Assembly: GCA_964465915.1 (NCBI GenBank)
Contig: CAYXMJ010000025.1
Span: forward strand, 1 to 23,461
DNA length: 23,461 nucleotides
Reading direction: 5' to 3'
Source of the DNA: CAVPHV01 sp964465915
GTDB lineage: Bacteria; Actinomycetota; Acidimicrobiia; Spongiisociales; UBA5794
Position numbers and translations under genes: made by a program. The notes under the pieces are model-generated. The model had not been told where the DNA came from. It searched no databases and saw only the letters and a list, made by a program, of their open reading frames with translations. Below are positions 15,181 through 22,836 of this stretch, piece by piece; positions within the stretch are counted from its first letter, which is position 1; every line of letters starts with the position of its first letter.

Positions 15181-15526
15181 GTTTGGCTCGCCCGCTACCC
15201 GGCGTTGGCTTGTTGGTTGCCTCGCGTCTCGTTTGGTTCGGTTGGGGTGTGCCACGTTTGGGTTCTTGTTACCGAGCGCGGATACGGTTCTTCGCTGCGC
15301 CCGTCGAGCCCGGTTCGGTCTCGACGTCCGCTGCCCGNNNNNNNNNNNNNNNNNNNNNNNNNNNNNNNNNNNNNNNNNNNNNNNNNNNNNNNNNNNNNNN
15401 NNNNNNNNNNNNNNNNNNNNNNNNNNNNNNNNNNNNNAGGTCTCGACGGCCGCTTCAGTCCGCATGGTCGCTGCGAGCGGGATGGCACGGTTGCGGTCCC
15501 GTTGTGGTGCGCGGAAAAGGGGCCGC
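15181..15526. other. Intergenic region with 100-N assembly gap
   Basis: The region lies between the converging ctaG and membrane-protein genes and contains 100 unknown bases at 15338-15437, a standard scaffold gap of unknown true length. GGTCTCGACG(T/G)CCGCT occurs on both sides of it (15318-15333 and 15439-15454), which suggests a repeat that broke the assembly. I see no gene here; open frames spanning the N run are artefacts. Confidence 0.9.
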
Positions 15527-15533
15527 CTAGGCC
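15513..15533 (-). terminator. Possible terminator after the minus-strand gene block
   Basis: On the minus strand GGCC-TAGGC-GGCC is followed directly by CCTTTTCC. The stem overlaps the TAG stop of the membrane protein gene. Only four base pairs are certain, so this is weak. Confidence 0.3.
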
Positions 15534-16240
15534 GATGTGCCGTTGCGCTTCCAGGGTTCGGCGGCGATCAGGGCGGCGCCGCCGAGGATCAGGGCTGCTA
15601 CCACCGAGAACACGATGACGGCGCCAGTACCTTCGACCTCGAGCAGGATTTGAGCCAGACCGACGGCGAACAGAGCGCCAAAGACGAGCGCGACCAGTGG
15701 CGTACCGACGGCCCGGAGCATGTGGACCGCAACCTCGCCTCCGCTGGTCGGCCAGGCTTCGCCTTCGAGGCGGAGGAACGCCGGGCGGGCCAACGCGTCG
15801 ACGATCGCAGTGGTGATCGCTCCTGCCACGATTCCGGTGATGAGGCCGATGACCACCATGGCGTAGACCGAAACGGTGATCGTCCCTTCAACGAGGTCTC
15901 CGGTGATGCCGAGGCCGAACCGCATCGGGATGTAGCTGAAGAGAGCGCCGGTGACGGCCGCAACCGGGAGAAGGTAACCGAGCGGGAAGCGGGGGCTGTC
16001 GGGTTCCGCCTCGTTGGAGAAGAGATAGTCGGTGCCGGCAATCAGTATGCCGCCGATGGCTCCGAAGACGGCGACGGCGAGGAAAAGCGATCCCGCGGAG
16101 ACGATGAACTCGGCTCGCCCATCGGTGATCACGGCGCCATCGATGGCGGCTCGGGCACCGAGGATGGCCACCAATGCAAGCGCCATCAAGGCGCCGGCGA
16201 GCGACCCATAGAAGACAGCTCTAGCTCGCGTGACGATCAA
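15527..16240 (-). CDS. Polytopic membrane protein of unknown function
   Basis: About 237 residues with six or seven hydrophobic helices (VFYGSLAGALMALALVAIL, LFLAVAVFGAIGGILIAG, VYAMVVIGLITGIVAGAI, MLRAVGTPLVALVFGALFAV, VIVFSVVAALILGGAALIA). I do not recognise the family. The start is uncertain: TTG at 16240 has GGAG six bases upstream and begins just before the first helix, so I chose it. An in-frame TTG at 16345, five bases past the previous gene's stop, would add 35 residues without helix character. No ATG precedes the first helix. It is the last of five same-direction genes and may be cotranscribed with the ectodomain gene. Confidence 0.6.
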   Translation of the reverse strand: MIVTRARAVFYGSLAGALMALALVAILGARAAIDGAVITDGRAEFIVSAGSLFLAVAVFGAIGGILIAGTDYLFSNEAEPDSPRFPLGYLLPVAAVTGALFSYIPMRFGLGITGDLVEGTITVSVYAMVVIGLITGIVAGAITTAIVDALARPAFLRLEGEAWPTSGGEVAVHMLRAVGTPLVALVFGALFAVGLAQILLEVEGTGAVIVFSVVAALILGGAALIAAEPWKRNGTSA

Positions 16241-16350
16241 CGTGCACTCCGTGTTCGACGTCGCCAGGATCTTAGCTTGGCGTGCCCAACCAACCGCATC
16301 GACGCCATCGACACCGGCCGAACCTGCCGCTGCCGCTCGAGACAATGCCG

Positions 16351-17235
16351 CTACTGGAACCGGCCGCAGGCGTCCGGAGCGTAGATGCCGAGCACGGTGC
16401 CGTCATCGGCTTCGCTGGTAACAGGACCCCAGAGGAGGTTGGCGCCGGATGAGCCGAAGAGTTGGAAGGTGGTATCGAGACCGGGCACGACCACGTAGTC
16501 GATTCGGAAGTTCGAGTAGATGTCCTCGAGCGTCAATACCGAGTCGCCTGCCTTCAATCCGCTCACCGTGGCGAGATCAGTGGCGGCGGACGACAGGATG
16601 TCGCCGTATTGGAGGTCGAGCCGGTAGCCGCCGAAGATCTCGGTTCCGTCGGGGTCGATGACGACGACGGCGACCAGGGGGCCCCAGCGCACGATCCGCT
16701 CCATCTCGCCGTCGCATGCACCATACGTGCCGGTCGAAGTGACTGGCCCTGAATCGGTGGTCGGGTCGCCGAGGCTTGCGATCAGGCGGCCGACGGCTTC
16801 GTCGGCCGGTGAACCGAACTCGATCGGCCCAATGCCGTCGACGGCAAGGGTCAACTGTTCGGTCGGTACCGGTTCTCCCACCGCAACGTACGGGTCGAAC
16901 GAAGCCGGTTCGGCGGTGACGGCGGTGGTCGAGGTACCCGCATCGGGGTTTGTGGTCGTCGTTGTGCCCGGCGCCCCAGTCGTTGTTGCGGCTGTGGTGC
17001 TCGTCGCCGAGGCGGCGGGTTCGTCGTCGTTGCCAAGAAGTTGGAAGAAGGCAATCGAAACCACGGCGAGCAGCAGGGCGACGATCAATCCGGTCAGGAG
17101 CGGAGAGCGCGGCGGCGTGGCCGGCGGCAGCGTCGGGTCCTCCATCGGCGGCAAGGATTCGTCGGCGGTGAGGTCGGAAAGGTCACCGTACGGATCAAAA
17201 CCGGCCGGGTCGTTGGGATCGTGCTGGTCGGTCAC
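16351..17235 (-). CDS. Single-span membrane protein with ectodomain shared with the 19354-20325 protein
   Basis: A 294-residue type II membrane protein: an acidic Pro-rich cytoplasmic start (about 1-45), one helix (46-68, LLTGLIVALLLAVVSIAFFQLLG), a Thr/Ala-rich linker (to about 115), and an extracellular domain (about 120-294). The ectodomain is clearly related to that of the zinc-ribbon protein two genes away: ELTL near its start, GYRL, TVSG with GDS, LLWGP(V/L)TS and a final Cys. Cys174 and Cys290 occur in both, implying a disulfide. No named domain comes to mind. The start is GTG 17233-17235, with AAAGGTG upstream; the ATG at 17274 would overlap the promoter region. It lies directly downstream of the kinase-LCP fusion gene, which suggests a shared role in the envelope. 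Confidence 0.75.
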   Translation of the reverse strand: MTDQHDPNDPAGFDPYGDLSDLTADESLPPMEDPTLPPATPPRSPLLTGLIVALLLAVVSIAFFQLLGNDDEPAASATSTTAATTTGAPGTTTTTNPDAGTSTTAVTAEPASFDPYVAVGEPVPTEQLTLAVDGIGPIEFGSPADEAVGRLIASLGDPTTDSGPVTSTGTYGACDGEMERIVRWGPLVAVVVIDPDGTEIFGGYRLDLQYGDILSSAATDLATVSGLKAGDSVLTLEDIYSNFRIDYVVVPGLDTTFQLFGSSGANLLWGPVTSEADDGTVLGIYAPDACGRFQ

Positions 17236-17320
17236 TCTGCACCTTTCGCGAGCGGTCGGACAGTGGCCGACCACATCTTATGAGGGTTTTGATTTTGGGC
17301 GCCATCCAGGTCTGACGGAA

Positions 17321-19252
17321 TCACGTCGGCTTCAGCTTTGGATAGACAGCTTCGAGCAGCACATTGAACGACTCTGTCGGAATCAGTACGGCTGCTCCCT
17401 CGTTTGTCCTGTGGTGCTTGACGGGGATCTCGATGCGGTACACGCGTTCGAGGCTGACTTCTCGCAGACCCCAGGCGATGGAGATGGCTTCGGGAAGCCC
17501 CAACTGATCGTCGAAAGTGAAGAAGTCGGTGAGGCTGGCGACCTTGGCAGTCAGGTCATTCGGTGAGGCGAAGCTCCGCGCCTTTGCGACCATGGCCAGA
17601 ATGACATCCTGCTGGCGTTGGTTGCGGGTGAGGTCGCTCACCCCGGGCATGGTCCGCCAGCTCCCCTGCACGAACTCCTGGGTGTGGCGGGAGCGGACCC
17701 AGGCCAGAGCCTGCTCGCCCGTGGCAACTGTGCACCCGGCGGGGAGATCTAGGTCGGATCGTGAGTCCCGCACCGCGTAGGTGAGGCAGATCTCCACACC
17801 CCCTACCCCGTCGATGATGCTCTCGAATCCATCAAAATCGAACAGTGCGAAGTGGTCGACATGAACACCCGTGAAGTCCTCGACGGCGAGGGCGAGCAGC
17901 GTGGGCCCGTTCACCTCGTCGCCACATCCGGCGAGGTTGGCGTTGATGCGGGAGTAGTTCTGGAAGCAGCGATTTGGCAGGTACAGGTCGCGTGGAAGCG
18001 AGACCATCAGCGGAGGCTCATTGCCGGTTGGGATCATGGTCAGGATGATCGCGTCGGCTCGCGACCCGCCTTTGTCGCTGCCAACGATCAGGAACGAAGT
18101 GAATTCGCCCTCCGGAGTTGGGGGAGCGGTGACAACACTGGCCGACTCCTCGTCGATGTCCTCGCTGACGATCCCGCCGGCCGGCAGCGGAAGGAGGTCC
18201 TCAGCCACCGCGACGTTCAATTCATCCCGTTCGACGGTGCGCCACGAGTTCCAGATCTGGAAGGCGTTCCAAGACGCAAACACGGCCAACGTGATGAGGA
18301 ACGTGGCCACGGAACGCTTGAGCATCCGGTTGAGGGGCGAGCCAAGGGGCCGGTCCGTCGAGTCGCCGGTGCGATTGATGACGTAACCAACGACGGGTGC
18401 ACCGACTTCCTCGAGGCGTTCCTGGGTGGTGGTGATCGACTCGGTCTCGGCGCCGTCGGAGACGACGAGCACAGTGCCGTCGGCGTGAGCAGCCAGTGGG
18501 ACCGCAGCGCCGTTCCAGTTGACCGGTGCGGTGTCGATCAGAAGCAGGTCGGCCCTCTCGCTCAGTTCGTCGATGGCTCGGGCGAGTTGGGCGCTGCGCA
18601 GCAGTGCCACCTTGTCGGTGCGGTCGGTTGCTCCACTCGGAATGAACGGGAGGCGGCTTTCGGGGTCTACCGTCCAGAGACGGGAGGCCTGGGCCAGGGT
18701 GGCTTCACCGGAAGCGAGTTCGACCAAGCCGGGGGTCGGGTCGGTGTGGCCAAACCGGCTGAGACCTCCCGCGGCGACATCACCATCGATCAGCACCACC
18801 TTCCGTCCTGACCGGGTGGCGGAGATGGCGAGGTTGAGTGCGACCGTGCTTGCGCCCTGGCCGGGGACGGGGCTCGAGACCAGGAGGATATGCCCGGTGG
18901 TGTCCTCGCCGAGATTCGCGGCCGCCTCCAGGTAGGCGCGGGCCGGAGCCGACTTGGGACTCGCCAGAGCCGGACTGGGCGTTGCGGCCACCGGAACAGT
19001 GCCCAGAAGAGGTGACGAGATGACACCGCTGAGATCCGTCGGTTTGGTGAAGCTCCACCAGATCAACCAGGTGATGCCCGTAACCACAGCCGACAGGGCT
19101 GCTGCGGCGAACGCTCCGAGGTGCGTGTTCCACCACCCCACGGCGAGGATGAACACGACCAAGCCCATCGCGACCGAACCGACGTTGGCCGGGCTGAAGA
19201 TCCGGCGCCAACGACTGGGTCGCGGGGCGACGATCGAACCGGACGTAGACAT
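17321..19252 (-). CDS. Fusion of CpsD/BY-kinase-like ATPase and LytR-CpsA-Psr (LCP) phosphotransferase
   Basis: A 643-residue protein joining two normally separate envelope enzymes. Residues 24-68 hold two helices, as in Wzc-type proteins. A MinD/CpsD-like ATPase domain covers about 85-295: Walker A' VVLIDGD (Asp156, Asp158), Walker B LLLIDTAP (Asp240) and VLVVSDGAETES. Its P-loop reads PGQGAST, with Ala134 where the family has Lys (PGEGKST). A third helix (about 314-334) leads to an extracellular LCP domain (387-560) with LCP landmarks: GSDKGGSRAD, SLPRDLYLP, RINANL, VRSRHT and RNQRQQD. LCP enzymes attach polymers to peptidoglycan. The three helices place the ATPase inside and the LCP domain outside, so the topology fits. 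No Tyr-rich tail is seen. Flanking ectodomain genes suggest one system. Confidence 0.85.
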   Translation of the reverse strand: MSTSGSIVAPRPSRWRRIFSPANVGSVAMGLVVFILAVGWWNTHLGAFAAAALSAVVTGITWLIWWSFTKPTDLSGVISSPLLGTVPVAATPSPALASPKSAPARAYLEAAANLGEDTTGHILLVSSPVPGQGASTVALNLAISATRSGRKVVLIDGDVAAGGLSRFGHTDPTPGLVELASGEATLAQASRLWTVDPESRLPFIPSGATDRTDKVALLRSAQLARAIDELSERADLLLIDTAPVNWNGAAVPLAAHADGTVLVVSDGAETESITTTQERLEEVGAPVVGYVINRTGDSTDRPLGSPLNRMLKRSVATFLITLAVFASWNAFQIWNSWRTVERDELNVAVAEDLLPLPAGGIVSEDIDEESASVVTAPPTPEGEFTSFLIVGSDKGGSRADAIILTMIPTGNEPPLMVSLPRDLYLPNRCFQNYSRINANLAGCGDEVNGPTLLALAVEDFTGVHVDHFALFDFDGFESIIDGVGGVEICLTYAVRDSRSDLDLPAGCTVATGEQALAWVRSRHTQEFVQGSWRTMPGVSDLTRNQRQQDVILAMVAKARSFASPNDLTAKVASLTDFFTFDDQLGLPEAISIAWGLREVSLERVYRIEIPVKHHRTNEGAAVLIPTESFNVLLEAVYPKLKPT

Positions 19253-19353
19253 GTGCTTCTCTCAGGCTGCTGGGTGGTGGGCGCGGTTTCGGACGCCCGC
19301 ATGATATGCGCTCTGGGCGCAATCGCCGCGGAGTGTGGGCGCGCGGGGTGGTT

Positions 19354-20325
19354 TCAAGGTAGGAATGGCCCGCCGCCGCAAGGCAGAGGGCTGTGGATGC
19401 CCAGAATTCTGCCAGAGTCGGCGGTACTCGTCAGCGGTCCCCACAACAGGGTGCGGGCGTCGCCCGAGCGGACGAGGATAAAGCCGTCGCTTTCCTCGAA
19501 TTCGGTGGTATTGATGTTGGAGTCTACGTAGATGTCACGCAGCCTTTCGAGCGAGTCACCGATGCGAGCTCCCGAGACCGTCGTCAGGCGAGCGGTTGGA
19601 TGCAGACTTCCATCTTCGGGTTCTGCGAGCCGATAGCCGACTAGGACGTCGTCGGCGAATATCGCGTTGAGCCAGCCGAACCGGACGACCCGGCCCTCGT
19701 CGTTGGAGCACACGCCCCAGTCGTCTTCCGGTTCGAAGATGGCGTCGGGCTGGCCAAAAGTCTGCACCAGGCGTCCCAACGCCTCGTTTCCGGAGTTGCC
19801 AAAATCGAACGGACCGAGGGCAAATGCGCCAAGGGTGAGTTCGTCGAGAGGAATCCGTGCCCCCGCGGCAGGGATCAAGGGCAGCGTTGTTGTCGTGCTC
19901 GTTGTCGTGGTGCTGCTTGTGGTAGTGGTGGGTGCCGCCGTCGTGGCGGTGGTCGGCGGCGGAGTTGTTGGCGTTACGGACGTGGGCGGCAGCGAGACGA
20001 CGGCGGTCGGGTCGTCCTCCGATTCACCGGAGATCCATACGCCGAAGAAGAGCACGTAGAGGGCGATAGCGCCGATGACGACGGCCGCGGCGATGAACCA
20101 TGGGGTGCGGTTGGGTGGCGGGCTCGGCGCCGGTAGTGGCGGCACCTCGGCCGTCTTTCCATCTTTAGTCACGGTCGCGACGGTGGCATCGCCGCGGCGC
20201 ACCAGCGGTGCAGAGACTGCGGCCTCGGCGGGAACCTGGTCGATCCACGGCCGGCCACACGTCGGGCAGAGCGCGACGCTGTCGCGCCGCGCGGTTCCGC
20301 AGAAGACGCACAGAGAGCCGATCAT
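19354..20325 (-). CDS. Zinc-ribbon, single-span membrane protein with ectodomain
   Basis: A 323-residue protein. The N-terminus is a zinc ribbon (Cys6, Cys9, Cys20 and Cys23 in CVFCG and CPTCG), predicted cytoplasmic. One helix (about 75-99, WFIAAAVVIGAIALYVLFFGVW) follows, then a Thr/Pro-rich linker (about 105-150) and an ectodomain (155-323) homologous to that of the protein at 16351-17235. Conserved blocks include ELTLGAF, GYRL, TTVSGARIGDS, RTLLWGPLTS and the cysteine pair Cys206/Cys316. The start is the ATG at 20323-20325, since an upstream start would remove the terminal position of the ribbon; the ribosome binding site is weak. About 100 bases separate it from the fusion gene, in the same direction. 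The zinc ribbon could be a docking module for a cytoplasmic partner; this is inference. Confidence 0.8.
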   Translation of the reverse strand: MIGSLCVFCGTARRDSVALCPTCGRPWIDQVPAEAAVSAPLVRRGDATVATVTKDGKTAEVPPLPAPSPPPNRTPWFIAAAVVIGAIALYVLFFGVWISGESEDDPTAVVSLPPTSVTPTTPPPTTATTAAPTTTTSSTTTTSTTTTLPLIPAAGARIPLDELTLGAFALGPFDFGNSGNEALGRLVQTFGQPDAIFEPEDDWGVCSNDEGRVVRFGWLNAIFADDVLVGYRLAEPEDGSLHPTARLTTVSGARIGDSLERLRDIYVDSNINTTEFEESDGFILVRSGDARTLLWGPLTSTADSGRILGIHSPLPCGGGPFLP

Positions 20326-20354
20326 GTGCGGACCAGCTTACGAATATCCGGCAG

Positions 20355-22409
20355 TCACGCTGGGTATTCCGTCTCGAGACCACCGAGTTGGGCTCGCAAC
20401 GCCGGGCCGTCCGCAACCGGAAGGAGGCATTCGAAGTCCCGGCAGACATACGCCCGAACGCCATTGTCGGCGGTGCGGTCGGCCAGGAGCGGCACCGAAC
20501 TCGACCTGCCGTCGCCGATCGCAAGGACACAGTCCGGACGGAAGCTCTCCCAGACCACCGAAACCAAATCGTGCCTGAGGTCGGCCGGGCCGACGACGGC
20601 GACCTCCTTTGGTCCTTCGACCGTGACGGCGTACACGCCGAGCAGGCGTCCGGCCGCATTCGGGTACTGAGAGAGGAGCTGCCCTGCGCCGCGCAGGATC
20701 CCGTCGATGTGCGGCTGCAAGCTGTTATCGCCGCTCAGTGCCGACAGCATCACAAGCGCCTCGGCCGCCAGCGAGTTGTCGGCCGGTGTCGGGTTGTCCA
20801 TGAAGTTCTTGGGGCGAGCGATCAGCGGAGCCGCGTCCCGACCGGTTGCGTAGAAGCCGTCGCCATCGGGATCGGCGAATAGCCTGATCATGTCGTGAGT
20901 GAGGCGGGAGGCTTCCCGGTACCAACGATCATTGCCGGTCGCCTGATAGAGGGTGAAGAGGCCGACACTCATCGCGGCGTAGTCGTCGCAGAATCCGGCG
21001 ACCGACGCCTTCCCATCACGCCACGAGCGAACAAGTCGGCCCTGATCGTCGGTGAGGTGGGCGGCTGCAAATTCGGCGATCCCGACCGCGACCTCCAGAT
21101 AGGCCGGATCGTCGAGCACCGCTCCCGCTTCGGCGAAAGCCCTCAGGGTCATGCCGTTCCAGGCCGTGACGATCTTGTCGTCGAGACCGGGCCGGACCCG
21201 CCGGACCCTGGCCCGGAGCAGCTTGGTATCGATCCGCGACTTGGCGGCTGCAAATTCCTCGACCGTCATGCCGAGGTCTGCGGCCGTGGAGGTGAGCCGC
21301 TGGGGGAGGAAAAGCACGTTGTTGCCCTCGAAGTTGCCCGCCGGGGTCGCCCCGTAGATGGCAGCGCCGCTTGAGAGGTCATCGCCGAGAGCGGCGACAA
21401 AGTCGTCCCACGCCCACACGTAGTATTTGCCTTCGACGCCTTCTGAGTCGGCATCCTCAGCTGCGTAGAAGCCACCCTCGGGGTGCCGCATATCCCTTGC
21501 GAGATACTCGAGGGTCTCGGTGGCGGTGCGGAGTAGCTCGGCGTCGCCGAAGGTCTGCCAGGCCCTGAGGTAGAGCCTGGCCAACAGGGCGTTGTCGTAC
21601 AGCATCTTCTCGAAGTGGGGGACCAGCCAGATGCGGTCGACGGCGTAGCGAGCGAACCCGCCGGCGATCTGGTCGTAGATCCCGCCGCGGCTCATGCGGT
21701 CGAGCGCATGCGTGATGGCAGCTGCCACCTGGGCCTCCTGGCCGTCGACTCTCCCGAGCACGAACGTCCGCAACAGCAGTTCGAGTGTGGTCGGCTGTGG
21801 GAACTTGGGTGCACCGCCAAAGCCTGCGTGCTCGTGATCGACGCCGCCGAGGATGGTCGCCACCGCTCGGGTCAGGACGTCGGGGGTGGGGAGGTCGGTC
21901 GTCGCAGGGAGCTGGCGTTGGATGGCTGCGGTGAGTTCGGCGGCTTGCTGGTCGAGGTCGGCGCGCTTTGTGTTCCATGCTTCGAGCACCGACCGCATCA
22001 CCCGCCCGAAAGAGGGATGGTGGCCGCGGTCCTCGGGCGGGAAGTAGGTTCCGGCGAAGAAGGGCCGTCCCTGCGGATCGAGGAAGACGGTCATCGGCCA
22101 GCCGCCGTGGCCCGACATCGCCTGGACGGCATCCATGTAGATGCGGTCGACGTCGGGGCGTTCCTCCCGATCAACTTTCACGCTGATGAAGTGCTCGTTC
22201 ATGTAGGCCGCGGTGGCCTCGTCCTCGAATGACTCATGCGCCATCACGTGGCACCAGTGGCACGCCGAATAGCCGATCGAAAGCACGATGGGTTTGTCGT
22301 CTGCTCGCGCTGCGGCGAATGCTTCGTCGCCCCATTCGTACCAGTCCACCGGGTTGTCCTGGTGTTGGAGAAGGTACGGAGAACTGGCGGCAGCAAGACG
22401 GTTTGGCAT
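20355..22409 (-). CDS. Thioredoxin-domain protein of YyaL/DUF255 family
   Basis: A 684-residue protein of the widespread family typified by bacterial YyaL and human SPATA20. The N-terminal DUF255 thioredoxin-like domain (about 1-160) opens with the hallmark NRLAAASSPYLLQHQDNPVDWY and carries the CHWC motif (Cys50, Cys53), then EERPDVDRIYM and GGWPMTVFLDP. The remainder is an alpha/alpha-barrel of the AGE/six-hairpin type (ARYAVDRIWLVPHFEKMLYDN, GGFYAAEDADSEG, KIVTAWNGM). The function is not established; redox and sugar-related roles have been proposed. The length is normal for the family. The start at ATG 22407-22409 matches the family N-terminus exactly. It is divergent from the sigma factor gene across 427 bases and lies 29 bases upstream of the zinc-ribbon gene, so it may head the minus-strand transcript. 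Confidence 0.92.
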   Translation of the reverse strand: MPNRLAAASSPYLLQHQDNPVDWYEWGDEAFAAARADDKPIVLSIGYSACHWCHVMAHESFEDEATAAYMNEHFISVKVDREERPDVDRIYMDAVQAMSGHGGWPMTVFLDPQGRPFFAGTYFPPEDRGHHPSFGRVMRSVLEAWNTKRADLDQQAAELTAAIQRQLPATTDLPTPDVLTRAVATILGGVDHEHAGFGGAPKFPQPTTLELLLRTFVLGRVDGQEAQVAAAITHALDRMSRGGIYDQIAGGFARYAVDRIWLVPHFEKMLYDNALLARLYLRAWQTFGDAELLRTATETLEYLARDMRHPEGGFYAAEDADSEGVEGKYYVWAWDDFVAALGDDLSSGAAIYGATPAGNFEGNNVLFLPQRLTSTAADLGMTVEEFAAAKSRIDTKLLRARVRRVRPGLDDKIVTAWNGMTLRAFAEAGAVLDDPAYLEVAVGIAEFAAAHLTDDQGRLVRSWRDGKASVAGFCDDYAAMSVGLFTLYQATGNDRWYREASRLTHDMIRLFADPDGDGFYATGRDAAPLIARPKNFMDNPTPADNSLAAEALVMLSALSGDNSLQPHIDGILRGAGQLLSQYPNAAGRLLGVYAVTVEGPKEVAVVGPADLRHDLVSVVWESFRPDCVLAIGDGRSSSVPLLADRTADNGVRAYVCRDFECLLPVADGPALRAQLGGLETEYPA

Positions 22410-22836
22410 AACCAGAAGCGTAGGCCACCCCTCGCCACTGAATTGAGAGGCTTTTTGCGGACATCAGCGACAGATGTGTCGCTCAGATCCGGAGAAACCC
22501 GATTGGCACACGATGAAGGGCTCTTGGGCGATGAACGTCGCCTTGGGGGACCGAGTCGAGGGACGGGTCGACCGCGCCGGGCAAACCGGGAACCACGGGA
22601 GCCTTCCGGTGCGTCTGATCTTCGAAATCGAAGGACGTGCCCTGGGTATATCCCAACTCATGCATTGGTTTTTCGCAGACCGCACCTCCGAATTTGGGGG
22701 GTTCACAAATCTGCGGCCTTGTGTGATAGTGGACCGACCCCCGCCAAAGTGACGGCATCACAATGGGTTTCCCCCATACCCAAGCGGGATATCAGGCGGA
22801 CGCAGGGCTTTTGCAACCTCGTTGGAGGAATTCTCA
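22410..22836. promoter_or_regulatory. Divergent intergenic region between YyaL-like gene and sigma factor
   Basis: This 427-base region should contain both promoters. A seven-base-pair inverted repeat, AGCGACA-GATG-TGTCGCT, lies at 22466-22483 and may be an operator or hairpin for the minus-strand gene. A promoter candidate for the sigma gene is listed separately. An open frame at 22474-22752 has no family signal and no ribosome binding site, and I do not call it a gene. Confidence 0.5.
22702..22730 (+). promoter_or_regulatory. Candidate promoter of the sigma factor gene
   Basis: TTCACA (22702-22707) and GATAGT (22725-22730) have the ideal 17-base spacing and each matches four or five of the six consensus bases. 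A start site near 22737 would give about a 100-base leader to the ATG at 22837. Confidence 0.4.

Noticed and set aside
15205..16384. Plus-strand open frames spanning the N run
   Set aside because: The N bases are translated as unknown residues, so the frames are artefacts of the gap and of antisense reading.
22474..22752. 92-codon plus-strand open frame before the sigma gene
   Set aside because: No ribosome binding site, no family character, and other frames on both strands are open over the same bases. It also runs across the candidate promoter.
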